Shown: positions 42,058 through 50,390 of the stretch, one piece after another | How positions within the stretch are numbered: the first letter of the stretch is position 1 | How the letters are laid out: every line of letters begins with the position of its first letter | DNA from: DATKOF01 sp035524795 | GTDB taxonomy: Bacteria > Pseudomonadota > Gammaproteobacteria > Burkholderiales > SG8-41 | Assembly (NCBI GenBank): GCA_035524795.1 | Contig: DATKOF010000019.1 | Span: forward strand, 1 to 54,088 | Length of the DNA stretch: 54,088 nucleotides | Reading direction: 5' to 3' | Notes under the pieces: model-generated | What the model was told of the DNA's origin: nothing | Seen by the model: only the letters and a program-made list of their open reading frames with translations | Databases searched by the model: none | Translations under genes and position numbers: made by a program

Positions 42058-42975
42058 TTATTCCGGTTCAACCAGTGGCGTCTTCGGTTTCCTGCTGATG
42101 ATCGCGACGCCGAGCAGCACGAGGCCGGCGCCGGCGAGCTGGATCGCGGTGATCGGTTCGCTCAGGAATACGTAGCCAAGAAGGATCGTCGCCACCGGGC
42201 CGACTGAGGACAGCATCGCGGCGTGGCTGGCGCCGATGCGGTGGATACCTTCGCTCATCAGCCACACCGGCAGCGCGGTCGAGAGCACCGCGAGCATCAC
42301 GGCGAGCCAATAGACGTGGCCGGGGACGATCAAGGCGCGCGGATCGCGTGTCAGCAGGAACTGCGCGAGCACGAACAGGCAGGCGGCGATCGAGGCGTGG
42401 GCGGCGAAGCGCATCGCGCCGAGCCTGGCGATCAGTCGGCCGCCGGCGACCAGATAAAACGCATAAGTAATCGCTGCCGCGAATACCAGTCCGCCGCCGC
42501 CGAAGACGCGGCGCGCCGATTCGCCGAGCGCGAGATGCTGATGCACGACCAGCGCGATGCCGGCGTAGCACAGCAGCAGCGCGGCGACGTGCCTGCGCGT
42601 GATCGCCTGTTTGAACAGCAGTGCCGACAGCGCGACGACGACGGTCGGATTCAGGAACAGGATCAGCCGCTCGAGGCCGGCCGAGATATATTGCAGGCCG
42701 AGGAAATCGAGATAACTGCTCAGGTAGTAGCCGAGCGCGCCGAGCGCCAGCACTGACAGCCGGTCGCGGTGCGCGATCGCCGCGGTGCCGCGGTTCGCGT
42801 ACCACGCCATCAGCACGAACAGCGGCAGCGAGAACAGCATGCGCAGCGCGAGCAGCGTGATCGCGTCGACGCCGTACGGGTAGGCGAGCTTGACGATGAC
42901 CGCCTTGCCGGAGAAGCCGATCGCGCTGACGAGAACGCAGAGAACCCCGAAATAGAAATGACGGTCGTGATGCAT
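42058..42975 (-). CDS. EamA/DMT-superfamily transporter
   Basis: The 305 residues form ten hydrophobic segments arranged as two EamA repeats. The first starts FGVLCVLVSAIGFSGKAVIVK and the second around VFGGGGLVFAAAITYAFYLVAGG. The repeat-end signature LEYISAGLER-like (GLQYISAGLERLILFLNP) and SSVGPVATILLGYVFLSEPI are typical of drug/metabolite exporters in the inner membrane. The substrate is unknown. It is convergent with the hsdS-hsdR fusion, with only 4 bp between stops, and divergent from yebC. Confidence 0.88.
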   Translation of the reverse strand: MHHDRHFYFGVLCVLVSAIGFSGKAVIVKLAYPYGVDAITLLALRMLFSLPLFVLMAWYANRGTAAIAHRDRLSVLALGALGYYLSSYLDFLGLQYISAGLERLILFLNPTVVVALSALLFKQAITRRHVAALLLCYAGIALVVHQHLALGESARRVFGGGGLVFAAAITYAFYLVAGGRLIARLGAMRFAAHASIAACLFVLAQFLLTRDPRALIVPGHVYWLAVMLAVLSTALPVWLMSEGIHRIGASHAAMLSSVGPVATILLGYVFLSEPITAIQLAGAGLVLLGVAIISRKPKTPLVEPE

Positions 42976-42995
42976 GCGAGAGCAATAAGGCGTGT

Positions 42996-43015
42996 TAGAA
43001 TTTTTCGCTATTCTA
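42996..43015. promoter_or_regulatory. Possible divergent -10 boxes for yebC and the transporter
   Basis: TAGAAT (42996-43001) and its complement ATTCTA (43010-43015) form a 6-bp palindrome with an 8-bp spacer in the 68-bp gap between the divergent genes. Each half could serve as a -10 box for one direction. No clear -35 boxes are seen. Confidence 0.35.
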
Positions 43016-43043
43016 TCGGTTCAACAAATTTTACGAGAACGCG

Positions 43044-43766
43044 ATGGCCGGGCACAGCAAATGGGCCAACATCCAGCACCGCAAGGGGCGGCAGGATGCG
43101 AAACGCGGCAAGGTATTCACGCGTCTGATCCGCGAGATCACGGTCGCCGCGCGCAGCGGCGGCGGCGATCCGAATTTCAATCCGCGGCTGCGGCTCGCGG
43201 TGGACAAGGCGAAGGCCGAGAACATGCCGGGCGACAACATCGCGAATGCGATCAAGCGCGGCAGCGGCCAGCTCGAAGGCGTGCATTATGAGGAAATCCG
43301 CTACGAGGGCTATGGCATCGGTGGCGCGGCGGTGATCGTCGACTGCATGACCGATAACAAGACGCGCACCGTCGCCGACGTGCGCCACGCGTTCAGCAAA
43401 TACGGCGGCAATCTCGGCGGCGAGGGATCGGTTTCGTTCCTGTTCAAGCACTGCGGCCAGTTGGTGTTCGCGCCGGGCGCCAGCGAAGAGAAGGTGATGG
43501 AGGCTGCGCTCGACGCCGGCGCCGAGGATGTGGTGAGCAACGACGACGGCAGCATCGAGGTGCTCGCCGCGGCGCACGACTTCGCGAAGGTCAAGGCCGC
43601 GCTCGAACAGGTCGGACTGAAGCCGGAACTCGCCGAGATCACGATGAAGCCGGCGACCGAGGTCGAACTGAAAGGCGACGACGCGGCGCGCATGCAGAAG
43701 CTGCTCGACGCGCTGGAGGCGCTCGACGACGTGCAGGAGGTCTATACCAATGCCGTGCTTGAGTGA
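43044..43766 (+). CDS. yebC: YebC/PmpR-family transcriptional or translational regulator
   Basis: The 240 residues begin with the family signature MAGHSKWANIQHRKGRQDAK and keep NMPGDNIANAIKRG and the GGAAVIVDCMTDNKTRT block. The protein is cytoplasmic and binds nucleic acids. Members have been described both as DNA-binding regulators and, more recently, as ribosome-associated factors easing proline-rich translation. It precedes ruvC as in many proteobacteria. Its stop codon lies in the first, imperfect unit of a heptad-repeat array. Confidence 0.95.
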   Translation: MAGHSKWANIQHRKGRQDAKRGKVFTRLIREITVAARSGGGDPNFNPRLRLAVDKAKAENMPGDNIANAIKRGSGQLEGVHYEEIRYEGYGIGGAAVIVDCMTDNKTRTVADVRHAFSKYGGNLGGEGSVSFLFKHCGQLVFAPGASEEKVMEAALDAGAEDVVSNDDGSIEVLAAAHDFAKVKAALEQVGLKPELAEITMKPATEVELKGDDAARMQKLLDALEALDDVQEVYTNAVLE

Positions 43767-43790
43767 GAGGTGAAGGGTGAAGGGTGAAGG
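43763..43790. repeat. Heptad-repeat array, GTGAAGG family (single arm)
   Basis: GTGAGAG and three GTGAAGG units in tandem (43763-43790). The first unit contains the yebC stop and the third contains in-frame coding sequence of ruvC, whose GTG start is the second perfect unit (43777). No opposing arm is present nearby, unlike the other elements. Confidence 0.8.
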
Positions 43791-44319
43791 GTCGATACGC
43801 ATCCGGATTCTCGGCATTGATCCCGGCCTGCGCGTCACCGGTTTTGGAGTGCTCGACAAGACGGCCGGCAAATTATCGTACGTGACCAGCGGCTGCATCC
43901 GCACGCCGGCCGGCGATCTGGCGAAGCGATTGAAGACCATCCTCGACGAGCTGAACGAAGTGATCGCGCAGACGCGTCCCGACCAGGTCGCGCTGGAAAA
44001 AGTGTTCGTCAACAAAAATCCGCAATCGACGCTGGCGCTCGGCCAGGCACGCGGCACCGCGGTCTGTGCGACGGTGATGCACGCGCTGCCGCTCGCCGAG
44101 TACACCGCGCTGCAGGTCAAGCAGGCGGTAGTCGGCAACGGCCACGCCGAGAAACGCCAGGTGCAGGCGATGGTGAAGCGGTTGCTCAACCTCGCCGGCG
44201 AGCCGGGCGCCGACGCCGCCGACGCGCTGGCGTGCGCGATCTGCCACGCGCATGGCGGGCAAGGCCTCGGCAGGCTGGCGACCGCCGGTTTCCGGATCCG
44301 GCGCGGGAGGCTGGTGTGA
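43777..44319 (+). CDS. ruvC: Holliday junction resolvase RuvC
   Basis: RuvC is the endonuclease that cleaves Holliday junctions after RuvAB branch migration. Catalytic acids are D15 (ILGIDPG), E74 (LEKVFVNKN), D146 and D149 (GADAADALA). All are shifted by eight residues relative to E. coli D7, E66, D138 and D141. The extra N-terminal residues (K-G-E-G-S-I-R) come from a heptad-repeat array, and the start is GTG 43777 inside it. No ATG lies between the array and the conserved core. It overlaps ruvA by 4 bp (GTGA). Confidence 0.95.
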   Translation: MKGEGSIRIRILGIDPGLRVTGFGVLDKTAGKLSYVTSGCIRTPAGDLAKRLKTILDELNEVIAQTRPDQVALEKVFVNKNPQSTLALGQARGTAVCATVMHALPLAEYTALQVKQAVVGNGHAEKRQVQAMVKRLLNLAGEPGADAADALACAICHAHGGQGLGRLATAGFRIRRGRLV

Positions 44320-44891
44320 TCGGCAGAATCCACGGCAGGCTGATCGAGCGCCGCCCGCCGCAGATCGTGGTCGATGTGCACGGCGTCGGCTACGAGATCG
44401 ACGTGCCGATGAGCACGTTCTATCAACTGCCGGCGACCGGCGGCGAGGTCACGCTCTACACGCATCTGATCGTGCGCGAGGACGCGCAGCAGCTGTACGG
44501 CTTCGGCAACGAGCAGGAGCGCCACGTGTTCCGCCAGTTGCTGAAGATTTCCGGCGTCGGCGCGCGCACCGCGCTCGCGGTGCTGTCGGGACTCAGCGTC
44601 GGCGAGCTGTATGAGGCGGTCGCAACGCAGGACGCCGGCCGGCTGACCAGAATCCCCGGCATCGGCAAAAAGACCGCCGAGCGGCTGCTGCTCGAACTGA
44701 AGGACAAACTCGAAGTGACGGTCATGCCGGCGGCGCCTGCTCCCGGCGGCAACGCCGGCGATATCCTGAACGCGCTGCTCGCGCTCGGCTACAATGACAA
44801 GGAGGCGCGCTGGGCGGTCAAACAGTTGCCGGCGGAAGTCAACGTAGCAGAGGGCATCCGGCAGGCGCTCAAGCTGCTTTCTAAGACGTGA
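44316..44891 (+). CDS. ruvA: Holliday junction branch-migration protein RuvA
   Basis: RuvA binds the four-way junction and loads RuvB. The 191 residues show the OB-fold N-terminus (IGRIHGRLIERRPPQIVVDV), two helix-hairpin-helix motifs (LLKISGVGARTALAVLSGL and LTRIPGIGKKTAERLLLELK) and the C-terminal domain III (LNALLALGYNDKEARWAVKQ). GTG 44316 overlaps the ruvC stop. Its own stop is part of the first heptad unit of the element separating it from ruvB. Confidence 0.96.
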   Translation: MIGRIHGRLIERRPPQIVVDVHGVGYEIDVPMSTFYQLPATGGEVTLYTHLIVREDAQQLYGFGNEQERHVFRQLLKISGVGARTALAVLSGLSVGELYEAVATQDAGRLTRIPGIGKKTAERLLLELKDKLEVTVMPAAPAPGGNAGDILNALLALGYNDKEARWAVKQLPAEVNVAEGIRQALKLLSKT

Positions 44892-44992
44892 AATGTGAAG
44901 GGTGAAAGGTGAAAAGTAAAATCGAAATTCAAATTGCTCGTGCCCGCCACATTTTGTCCCGCGCCCTTCACCCTTCACCCTTCACTTCTCAC
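44888..44992. repeat. Opposed heptad-repeat element, GTGAAGG family
   Basis: The left arm has GTGAAAT, GTGAAGG, GTGAAAG, GTGAAAA and GTAAAAT (44888-44922). The right arm has CCTTCAC three times and TTCTCAC (44965-44992). The ruvA stop is in the first unit. The centre of about 42 bp has no gene. ruvB starts 8 bp after the element. Confidence 0.82.
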
Positions 44993-45000
44993 GCTTCGCG

Positions 45001-46053
45001 ATGATCGAAACCGACCGCCTGATCGCCACTGCGCCGGCCTCGCCGCAGGAAGAGGCGTTCGAGCGCGCGCTGCGGCCGAAGGCGCTCGGCGAGTACATCG
45101 GTCAGGAAAAAATCCGCGCCCAGTTGTCGGTTTTCATCGAGGCTGCGCGGCAGCGCAAGGAAGCGCTCGACCACGTGCTGCTGTTCGGCCCGCCGGGACT
45201 CGGCAAGACGACGCTGGCGCACATCATCGCGCGCGAAATGGGCGTCAATCTGCGTCACACCTCGGGGCCGGTGCTGGAGCGGCCCGGCGACCTTGCGGCG
45301 CTGCTGACCAACCTCGAACCGAACGACGTGTTATTCATAGACGAGGTTCATCGACTGAGTCCGGTGGTCGAGGAAATCCTCTACCCGGCGCTGGAGGATT
45401 TCCAGCTCGATATCATGATCGGCGAAGGCCCGGCGGCGCGCTCGGTCAAGCTCGACCTGCCGCCGTTCACGCTGGTCGGCGCGACCACGCGCGCCGGCAT
45501 GCTGACCAATCCGCTGCGCGACCGTTTCGGCATCGCCGCGCGGCTCGAATTCTATTCGATCGACGAGCTGACACGCATCGTGCAGCGCTCGGCGCAACTA
45601 CTGGAAATCGGGATCGACGCCGGCGGCGCAGGCGAGATCGCGTCGCGCGCGCGCGCGACGCCGCGCATTTCGAACCGCCTGCTGCGGCGCGTGCGCGACT
45701 ACGCGCAGGTCAGGGCGCAGGGCGAGATCACGCGCGAGGTCGCCGACGTCGCGTTGAAGATGCTCGACGTCGATCCGCTCGGCTTCGACGTGATGGACCG
45801 CAAGCTGCTGCGCGCGGTGATCGAGAAGTTCGGCGGCGGGCCGGTCGGCGTCGACAGTCTGGCCGCCGCGATCGGCGAGGAACGCGACACGATCGAGGAC
45901 GTGATCGAACCGTATCTGATCCAGCAGGGCTATTTGCAGCGCACGCCGCGCGGCCGCGTCGCGACCGCCGCCGCCTACCGGCATTTCGGTCTCGCCCGTC
46001 CCTCGAATGCCGCGGCGCCGGAATTGTGGGATGACGCAGGTGGCGCCGCGTGA
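45001..46053 (+). CDS. ruvB: Holliday junction branch-migration DNA helicase RuvB
   Basis: RuvB is the hexameric AAA+ motor of the RuvAB complex. The 350 residues contain Walker A GPPGLGKT (63-70), Walker B VLFIDEVHRL (110-119), sensor-1 GATTRAG and the arginine finger region LRDRFG. The C-terminal winged helix ends in PRGRVATAAAYRHFG. ATG 45001 is the family start. It is separated from ruvA by a 109-bp repeat element, where spacing is normally short. Confidence 0.97.
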   Translation: MIETDRLIATAPASPQEEAFERALRPKALGEYIGQEKIRAQLSVFIEAARQRKEALDHVLLFGPPGLGKTTLAHIIAREMGVNLRHTSGPVLERPGDLAALLTNLEPNDVLFIDEVHRLSPVVEEILYPALEDFQLDIMIGEGPAARSVKLDLPPFTLVGATTRAGMLTNPLRDRFGIAARLEFYSIDELTRIVQRSAQLLEIGIDAGGAGEIASRARATPRISNRLLRRVRDYAQVRAQGEITREVADVALKMLDVDPLGFDVMDRKLLRAVIEKFGGGPVGVDSLAAAIGEERDTIEDVIEPYLIQQGYLQRTPRGRVATAAAYRHFGLARPSNAAAPELWDDAGGAA

Positions 46054-46096
46054 TCGTCCGTGCCGCCGGCGATAACCGGATCGTTCATTGAAAGCG

Positions 46097-46501
46097 ATGA
46101 ACTTTGCGTGGCCGGTGCGCGTCTATTACGAGGACACCGACGCCGGCGGCGTCGTCTATTACGCGAACTACCTGAAATTCATGGAACGCGCGCGCACCGA
46201 GTGGCTGCGTGCGCTCGGCTTCGAGCAGGCCGCGCTGCTGCGCGATTACAGGATCAAATTCGTGGTGCGCACGGTTGCGCTCGAATACCTGCAACCCGCG
46301 GGACTCGACGATATGCTCGACATCACGGTGGAACCTGTTGCAGTGCGCGGCAGTCTGATCGAGATCGCGCAGGCGGCGCAGCGCGGCGCGGAAACGCTGG
46401 CGCGCGGCAAAACCGGGATCGTCTGCCTCAACACGCGTTCGTTCAAGCCCGTTAGAATACCGTCGCCGATCGTCGAACGAATAACAACAGGGGACGCATG
46501 A
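46097..46501 (+). CDS. ybgC: Acyl-CoA thioester hydrolase YbgC
   Basis: This hotdog-fold thioesterase is encoded at the head of the Tol-Pal operon. The 134 residues contain the catalytic signature YYEDTDAGGVVYYANYLKF with D15 as the active acid, followed by ERARTEWLR. In E. coli it acts on acyl-CoA and acyl-ACP and contacts phospholipid synthesis enzymes. A TTG at 46088 could add three residues, but ATG 46097 fits the family better. It ends next to the tolQ start. Confidence 0.93.
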   Translation: MNFAWPVRVYYEDTDAGGVVYYANYLKFMERARTEWLRALGFEQAALLRDYRIKFVVRTVALEYLQPAGLDDMLDITVEPVAVRGSLIEIAQAAQRGAETLARGKTGIVCLNTRSFKPVRIPSPIVERITTGDA

Positions 46502-47179
46502 ATGCCGAACGCCACATTTGACACGTCGGTCGTCAGCCTGGTCACCAACGCCAGCGTGCTGGTGCAGCTGGTGATGGCCGGGCTGCTGCTGGCGTCGCTG
46601 TTCTCGTGGTATTACATCTTCCTCAAGGTGCTGGGGTTCGGCCGCGCCGCGCGGCAGGCCGACGAGTTCGAACGGGAATTCTGGAGCGGCGGCGATCTGA
46701 ATCAGTTGTTCCAGCGCGCGAATGCCGCGCACGACAGCGCCGGTACGATGGAGCGCATCTTCGAGGCCGGCTTCCGTGAATTTTCCAAGCTGCGGCGCCA
46801 GCCGGGCATGGACGTGCGCGCGGTGACCGACGGCGCGCGGCGCGCGATGCGCGCGACCTATCAGCGCGAGATGGAACAGCTCGAGTCGCATCTGTCGTTC
46901 CTCGCCTCTGTCGGCTCGGTCAGTCCCTATGTCGGTCTGTTCGGCACGGTGTGGGGCATCATGAATTCGTTCCGCGGCCTGGCCGCGCTGTCGCAGGCCA
47001 CGCTCGGCGCGGTCGCGCCGGGCATCGCCGAGGCGCTGATCGCGACCGCGATGGGGCTGTTCGCGGCGATCCCGGCGGTGGTCGCCTACAACCGCTTCGC
47101 CGGCGACCTCAACAAGCTGGCGACGCGCTTCGAGTCGTTCATGGAAGAATTCTCCAACATCCTGCAGCGCCAGAACTGA
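46502..47179 (+). CDS. tolQ: Tol-Pal system inner-membrane protein TolQ
   Basis: TolQ forms, with TolR, the proton-driven motor that energises TolA for outer-membrane constriction at division. The 225 residues have three membrane segments: about 20-40, and two closely spaced ones covering SVSPYVGLFGTVWGIMNSF and GIAEALIATAMGLFAAIPAV. The threonine and glycine residues lining the channel in ExbB/TolQ proteins are kept. The gap to tolR is 126 bp, filled by a repeat element. Confidence 0.96.
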   Translation: MPNATFDTSVVSLVTNASVLVQLVMAGLLLASLFSWYYIFLKVLGFGRAARQADEFEREFWSGGDLNQLFQRANAAHDSAGTMERIFEAGFREFSKLRRQPGMDVRAVTDGARRAMRATYQREMEQLESHLSFLASVGSVSPYVGLFGTVWGIMNSFRGLAALSQATLGAVAPGIAEALIATAMGLFAAIPAVVAYNRFAGDLNKLATRFESFMEEFSNILQRQN

Positions 47180-47186
47180 TGATGGC

Positions 47187-47301
47187 AGGATTGAGAAATC
47201 AGGATTCAGGACCCGGACAGATCACAAATCATCTATGCGAGCCAACATTGAAATCGCCATTTTGATTTTCCCTGAATCCCGAGCCCTGATTCCTGACTCC
47301 T
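47187..47301. repeat. Opposed heptad-repeat element, AGGATTC family (copy 2)
   Basis: The left arm has AGGATTG, AGAAATC, AGGATTC and AGGACCC (47187-47214). The right arm has GAATCCC, GAGCCCT, GATTCCT and GACTCCT (47274-47301). The centre of about 59 bp has no recognisable gene. It is the same unit family as the ftsE/ftsY element 42 kb away and splits tolQ from tolR. Confidence 0.78.
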
Positions 47302-47305
47302 GCCC

Positions 47306-47728
<423 letters not shown>

Positions 47729-47767
47729 GTTGGGGCGCGGGTTTCACCGCCCGGACGGCTTGCTGAA

Positions 47768-48475
47768 ATGAGCGCTTACCGCTATCCGACGCCGTCGGAA
47801 AAAATCATCTCCAGCGCGTTTACGCTGGGCGTTCATCTGCTGTTCGCGATGTTTCTGGTTTTCGGACTGACCTGGCAACGGCAATATCGGCCGGAGGTCA
47901 ACAGTGTCGATCTGTGGGCCAGCCTGCCGTCGTCACCGCCGCCAGTGCCGCTGCCCGTAGTGAAGCCGGAGCCGGTGGCGCCGCCGGAACCGGCCGCGCC
48001 CGCGCCGCCGCCGATTGCAAAACCCGATATCGCGCTGAAGGACAAGACCGCAAACGAGGCGCACGCCAGCGACGAGAAACGCCGGGAGGAAGAGAAGCGC
48101 CAGCAGGAACTGGAAGCGCAGCAGCGCATCGCGCAGGAACAGGCGCAGGCGAAACAGAATCTCGCCGCGCAGCAGTCGGCGGCGCGGCAGGCCGAGATCG
48201 ACAGGTACAAGCACGCGATCAGTGAGAGGATCAAGCGCTTCATCGTTGTGCCGCCCGACATGCAGGGCAATCCGGAGGCCGAATTCACGGTCAGGGTGCT
48301 GCCGGGCGGCGAGGTGCTTTCGGCGCCGCTCAAAAAATCGAGCGGCGTGCCGGCCTACGACAATGCGGTCGAACGCGCGATCCTGAAAGCGCAGCCGCTG
48401 CCGCTGCCGCCGCCGGATTCGCCGATCTTCAACGAATTCCGGGAACTAACGCTCGCGTTCAGGCCCCAACAATAG
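47768..48475 (+). CDS. tolA: Tol-Pal system protein TolA
   Basis: TolA spans the periplasm to contact Pal and TolB. The 235 residues have an N-terminal membrane helix (about 15-34, with the TolQR-contacting S-H pattern SAFTLGVHLLFA), a proline-rich segment (53-82), a charged Ala/Gln/Glu coiled coil (about 95-150) and a C-terminal TonB-like domain (FTVRVLPGGEVLSAPLKKSS, AYDNAVERAI). The coiled coil is short compared with E. coli TolA (421 residues), as is common in this class. Confidence 0.93.
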   Translation: MSAYRYPTPSEKIISSAFTLGVHLLFAMFLVFGLTWQRQYRPEVNSVDLWASLPSSPPPVPLPVVKPEPVAPPEPAAPAPPPIAKPDIALKDKTANEAHASDEKRREEEKRQQELEAQQRIAQEQAQAKQNLAAQQSAARQAEIDRYKHAISERIKRFIVVPPDMQGNPEAEFTVRVLPGGEVLSAPLKKSSGVPAYDNAVERAILKAQPLPLPPPDSPIFNEFRELTLAFRPQQ

Positions 48476-48508
48476 CGACTGATTTCTCCAATCACAACTG
48501 ATAACAAT

Positions 48509-49798
48509 ATGACTCAATTCACCCGTTCTCTGCGTTTCTGTTTGCTGGTTTTGCTGTCGTTGCCATTTACTGCCGCGCACGCCCAGCTCAGGATTGAAAT
48601 CGTCGGCAGCGGCGCGAACCAGATACCGATCGCGATCGCACCGTTCAAGGACGAAAGCGGGCTGCCGCAATCGATTACCGCCGTGGTCGCCGCTGACTTG
48701 CAGCGCAGCGGCCTGTTCAAGCTCGTCGACAGCGGCGGGCTGACAGCGATTCTGGTCGAGCCGCAGCAGGTGGACTATGCGCTGTGGAAAACGCGCGGCG
48801 CCGACGCGCTGGCGATCGGCGCAGTGGCGCCGCTGCCGGACGGCCGGTACGATGTCCGTTTCCGGCTGATGGACATCCTGAAGCAGCAGCAGTTGGCCGG
48901 ATTCGCCTACCAGGTCAGCGCGCAGCAGCTGCGCGCCACCGCGCACCGGATTGCCGATGCGATCTACGAGGCGCTGACCGGCGACACCGGCATGTTCAGC
49001 ACGCGCATTGCCTATGTGCTCAAGGTCGGCAACCGCTATGAATTGCGGGTCGCCGACGCCGATGGTTACGGACCCCGCACCGTGCTGGCGTCGAACGATT
49101 CGATCATGTCGCCGGCGTGGTCGCCTGACGGAACGCGGATCGCCTACGTATCATTCGAGCACAAGAAAGCGATCGTCTATCTGCAGTCACTGGAAAGCGG
49201 CGCCCGCTCGGTGATCGCCAACTACAAGGGCAGCAACAGCGCGCCGGCATGGTCGCCCGACGGCAGGCGGCTGGCGGTGGTGCTGTCGAAAGACGGCAGC
49301 TCGCAGATTTATCTGGTCAATCCCGACGGCACGGGGCTGATCCGGGTTTCCAGCGGCAGCGCGATCGATACCGAGCCCAGTTTTTCGCCGGATGGTCAGT
49401 CGCTGCTGTTCACGTCCGACCGCGGCGGCAGCCCGCAGATCTATCGGATGCCGGTCAGCGGCGGCGCAGCGGCGCGGCTGACGTTCGAAGGCAGTTACAA
49501 CGTGACGCCGCGTTTTGCGCCCGATGGCAAATCTTTCACATTCCTGCAGCGTAACGGCAACCATTTCAGCATCGCGACGCAGGATTTCATCAGCGGCCAG
49601 TCGCAATTGCTTACTGAAGGCACGCTCGATGAATCGCCGTGCTTTTCACCGAATGGCAGGGTCATACTGTACGCCACCAACGATGGGGGGCGTGGTATAT
49701 TAGCCACGGTATCCAGCGACGGCCGCGTACGGCAACGAATTACTGTCGAAGCCGGCGATGTGCAGGAACCCGCATGGGGACCGCTGGTCAAACCGTGA
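48509..49798 (+). CDS. tolB: Tol-Pal system beta-propeller protein TolB
   Basis: TolB is a soluble periplasmic protein that binds Pal and TolA. The 429 residues start with a signal peptide (cleavage after AAHA, about residue 25). The N-terminal domain includes PIAIAPFKDESG. It is followed by a six-bladed propeller whose repeats are visible as MSPAWSPDGTRIAYVSF, SAPAWSPDGRRLAVVLS, TEPSFSPDGQSLLFTSD and VTPRFAPDGKSFTFLQ. Confidence 0.97.
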   Translation: MTQFTRSLRFCLLVLLSLPFTAAHAQLRIEIVGSGANQIPIAIAPFKDESGLPQSITAVVAADLQRSGLFKLVDSGGLTAILVEPQQVDYALWKTRGADALAIGAVAPLPDGRYDVRFRLMDILKQQQLAGFAYQVSAQQLRATAHRIADAIYEALTGDTGMFSTRIAYVLKVGNRYELRVADADGYGPRTVLASNDSIMSPAWSPDGTRIAYVSFEHKKAIVYLQSLESGARSVIANYKGSNSAPAWSPDGRRLAVVLSKDGSSQIYLVNPDGTGLIRVSSGSAIDTEPSFSPDGQSLLFTSDRGGSPQIYRMPVSGGAAARLTFEGSYNVTPRFAPDGKSFTFLQRNGNHFSIATQDFISGQSQLLTEGTLDESPCFSPNGRVILYATNDGGRGILATVSSDGRVRQRITVEAGDVQEPAWGPLVKP

Positions 49799-49819
49799 CA
49801 TCAGAGCCGGGAGAACAAC

Positions 49820-50338
49820 ATGCAGAAACTGACTGGGCTGTTTTTTTTACTGGTGGTATTGGGCGCGATCGCCGGATGCGCGTGTCCGCCACCCAAATCC
49901 GAACCGGTTGCTGCCGCCGAACAGCCGAAAACCGAACCGCCGCCGGCGCCTGCTCCGGCCGTCGTCCCCGCTCCCGCTCCTGCTCCTGCGCCCAATCCGC
50001 TGCTATCCAAGCGCAGCATCTATTACGATTTCGACAAGTCGGTGCTGAAAGACGAATACCAGGAAATCGTCAAGGCGCATGCCGAAAACCTGGCGCAGAA
50101 CCCGTCGCAGAAGGTGACGATCCAGGGCAATTGCGATGAACGCGGCAGCCGCGAGTACAATCTCGCGCTCGGCCAGCGCCGCGCGGACAGCGTGAAGAAA
50201 GCGCTGCTGCTGCTGGGCGTCAAGGACGGCCAGGTGGAAACCGTCAGCTTCGGCAAGGAAAAGCCGCGCGCGCTCGGACATAATGAAGAAGCCTGGCAGG
50301 AAAACCGGCGCAGCGACATCGTTTACCAGGGAGAATAA
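49820..50338 (+). CDS. pal: Peptidoglycan-associated lipoprotein Pal, copy 1
   Basis: This outer-membrane lipoprotein binds peptidoglycan. Of 172 residues, the lipobox is GAIAGC with C20 acylated. A proline/alanine-rich linker (about 25-60) leads to an OmpA-like domain (SIYYDFDKSVLK, then NCDERGSREYNLALGQRRAD). The aspartate and arginine that bind diaminopimelate are in these blocks. A second pal lies 52 bp downstream. Confidence 0.95.
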   Translation: MQKLTGLFFLLVVLGAIAGCACPPPKSEPVAAAEQPKTEPPPAPAPAVVPAPAPAPAPNPLLSKRSIYYDFDKSVLKDEYQEIVKAHAENLAQNPSQKVTIQGNCDERGSREYNLALGQRRADSVKKALLLLGVKDGQVETVSFGKEKPRALGHNEEAWQENRRSDIVYQGE

Positions 50339-50390
50339 TCGTATCTGACGGCGCCGGCGTAGCGCGGTCGAATGGCAGAGGAGCAGGGCA

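Noticed and set aside
43763..44992. CRISPR array around the GTGAAGG repeats
   Set aside because: Units are 7 bp in direct tandem without spacers, no cas genes are present, and arms are opposed.
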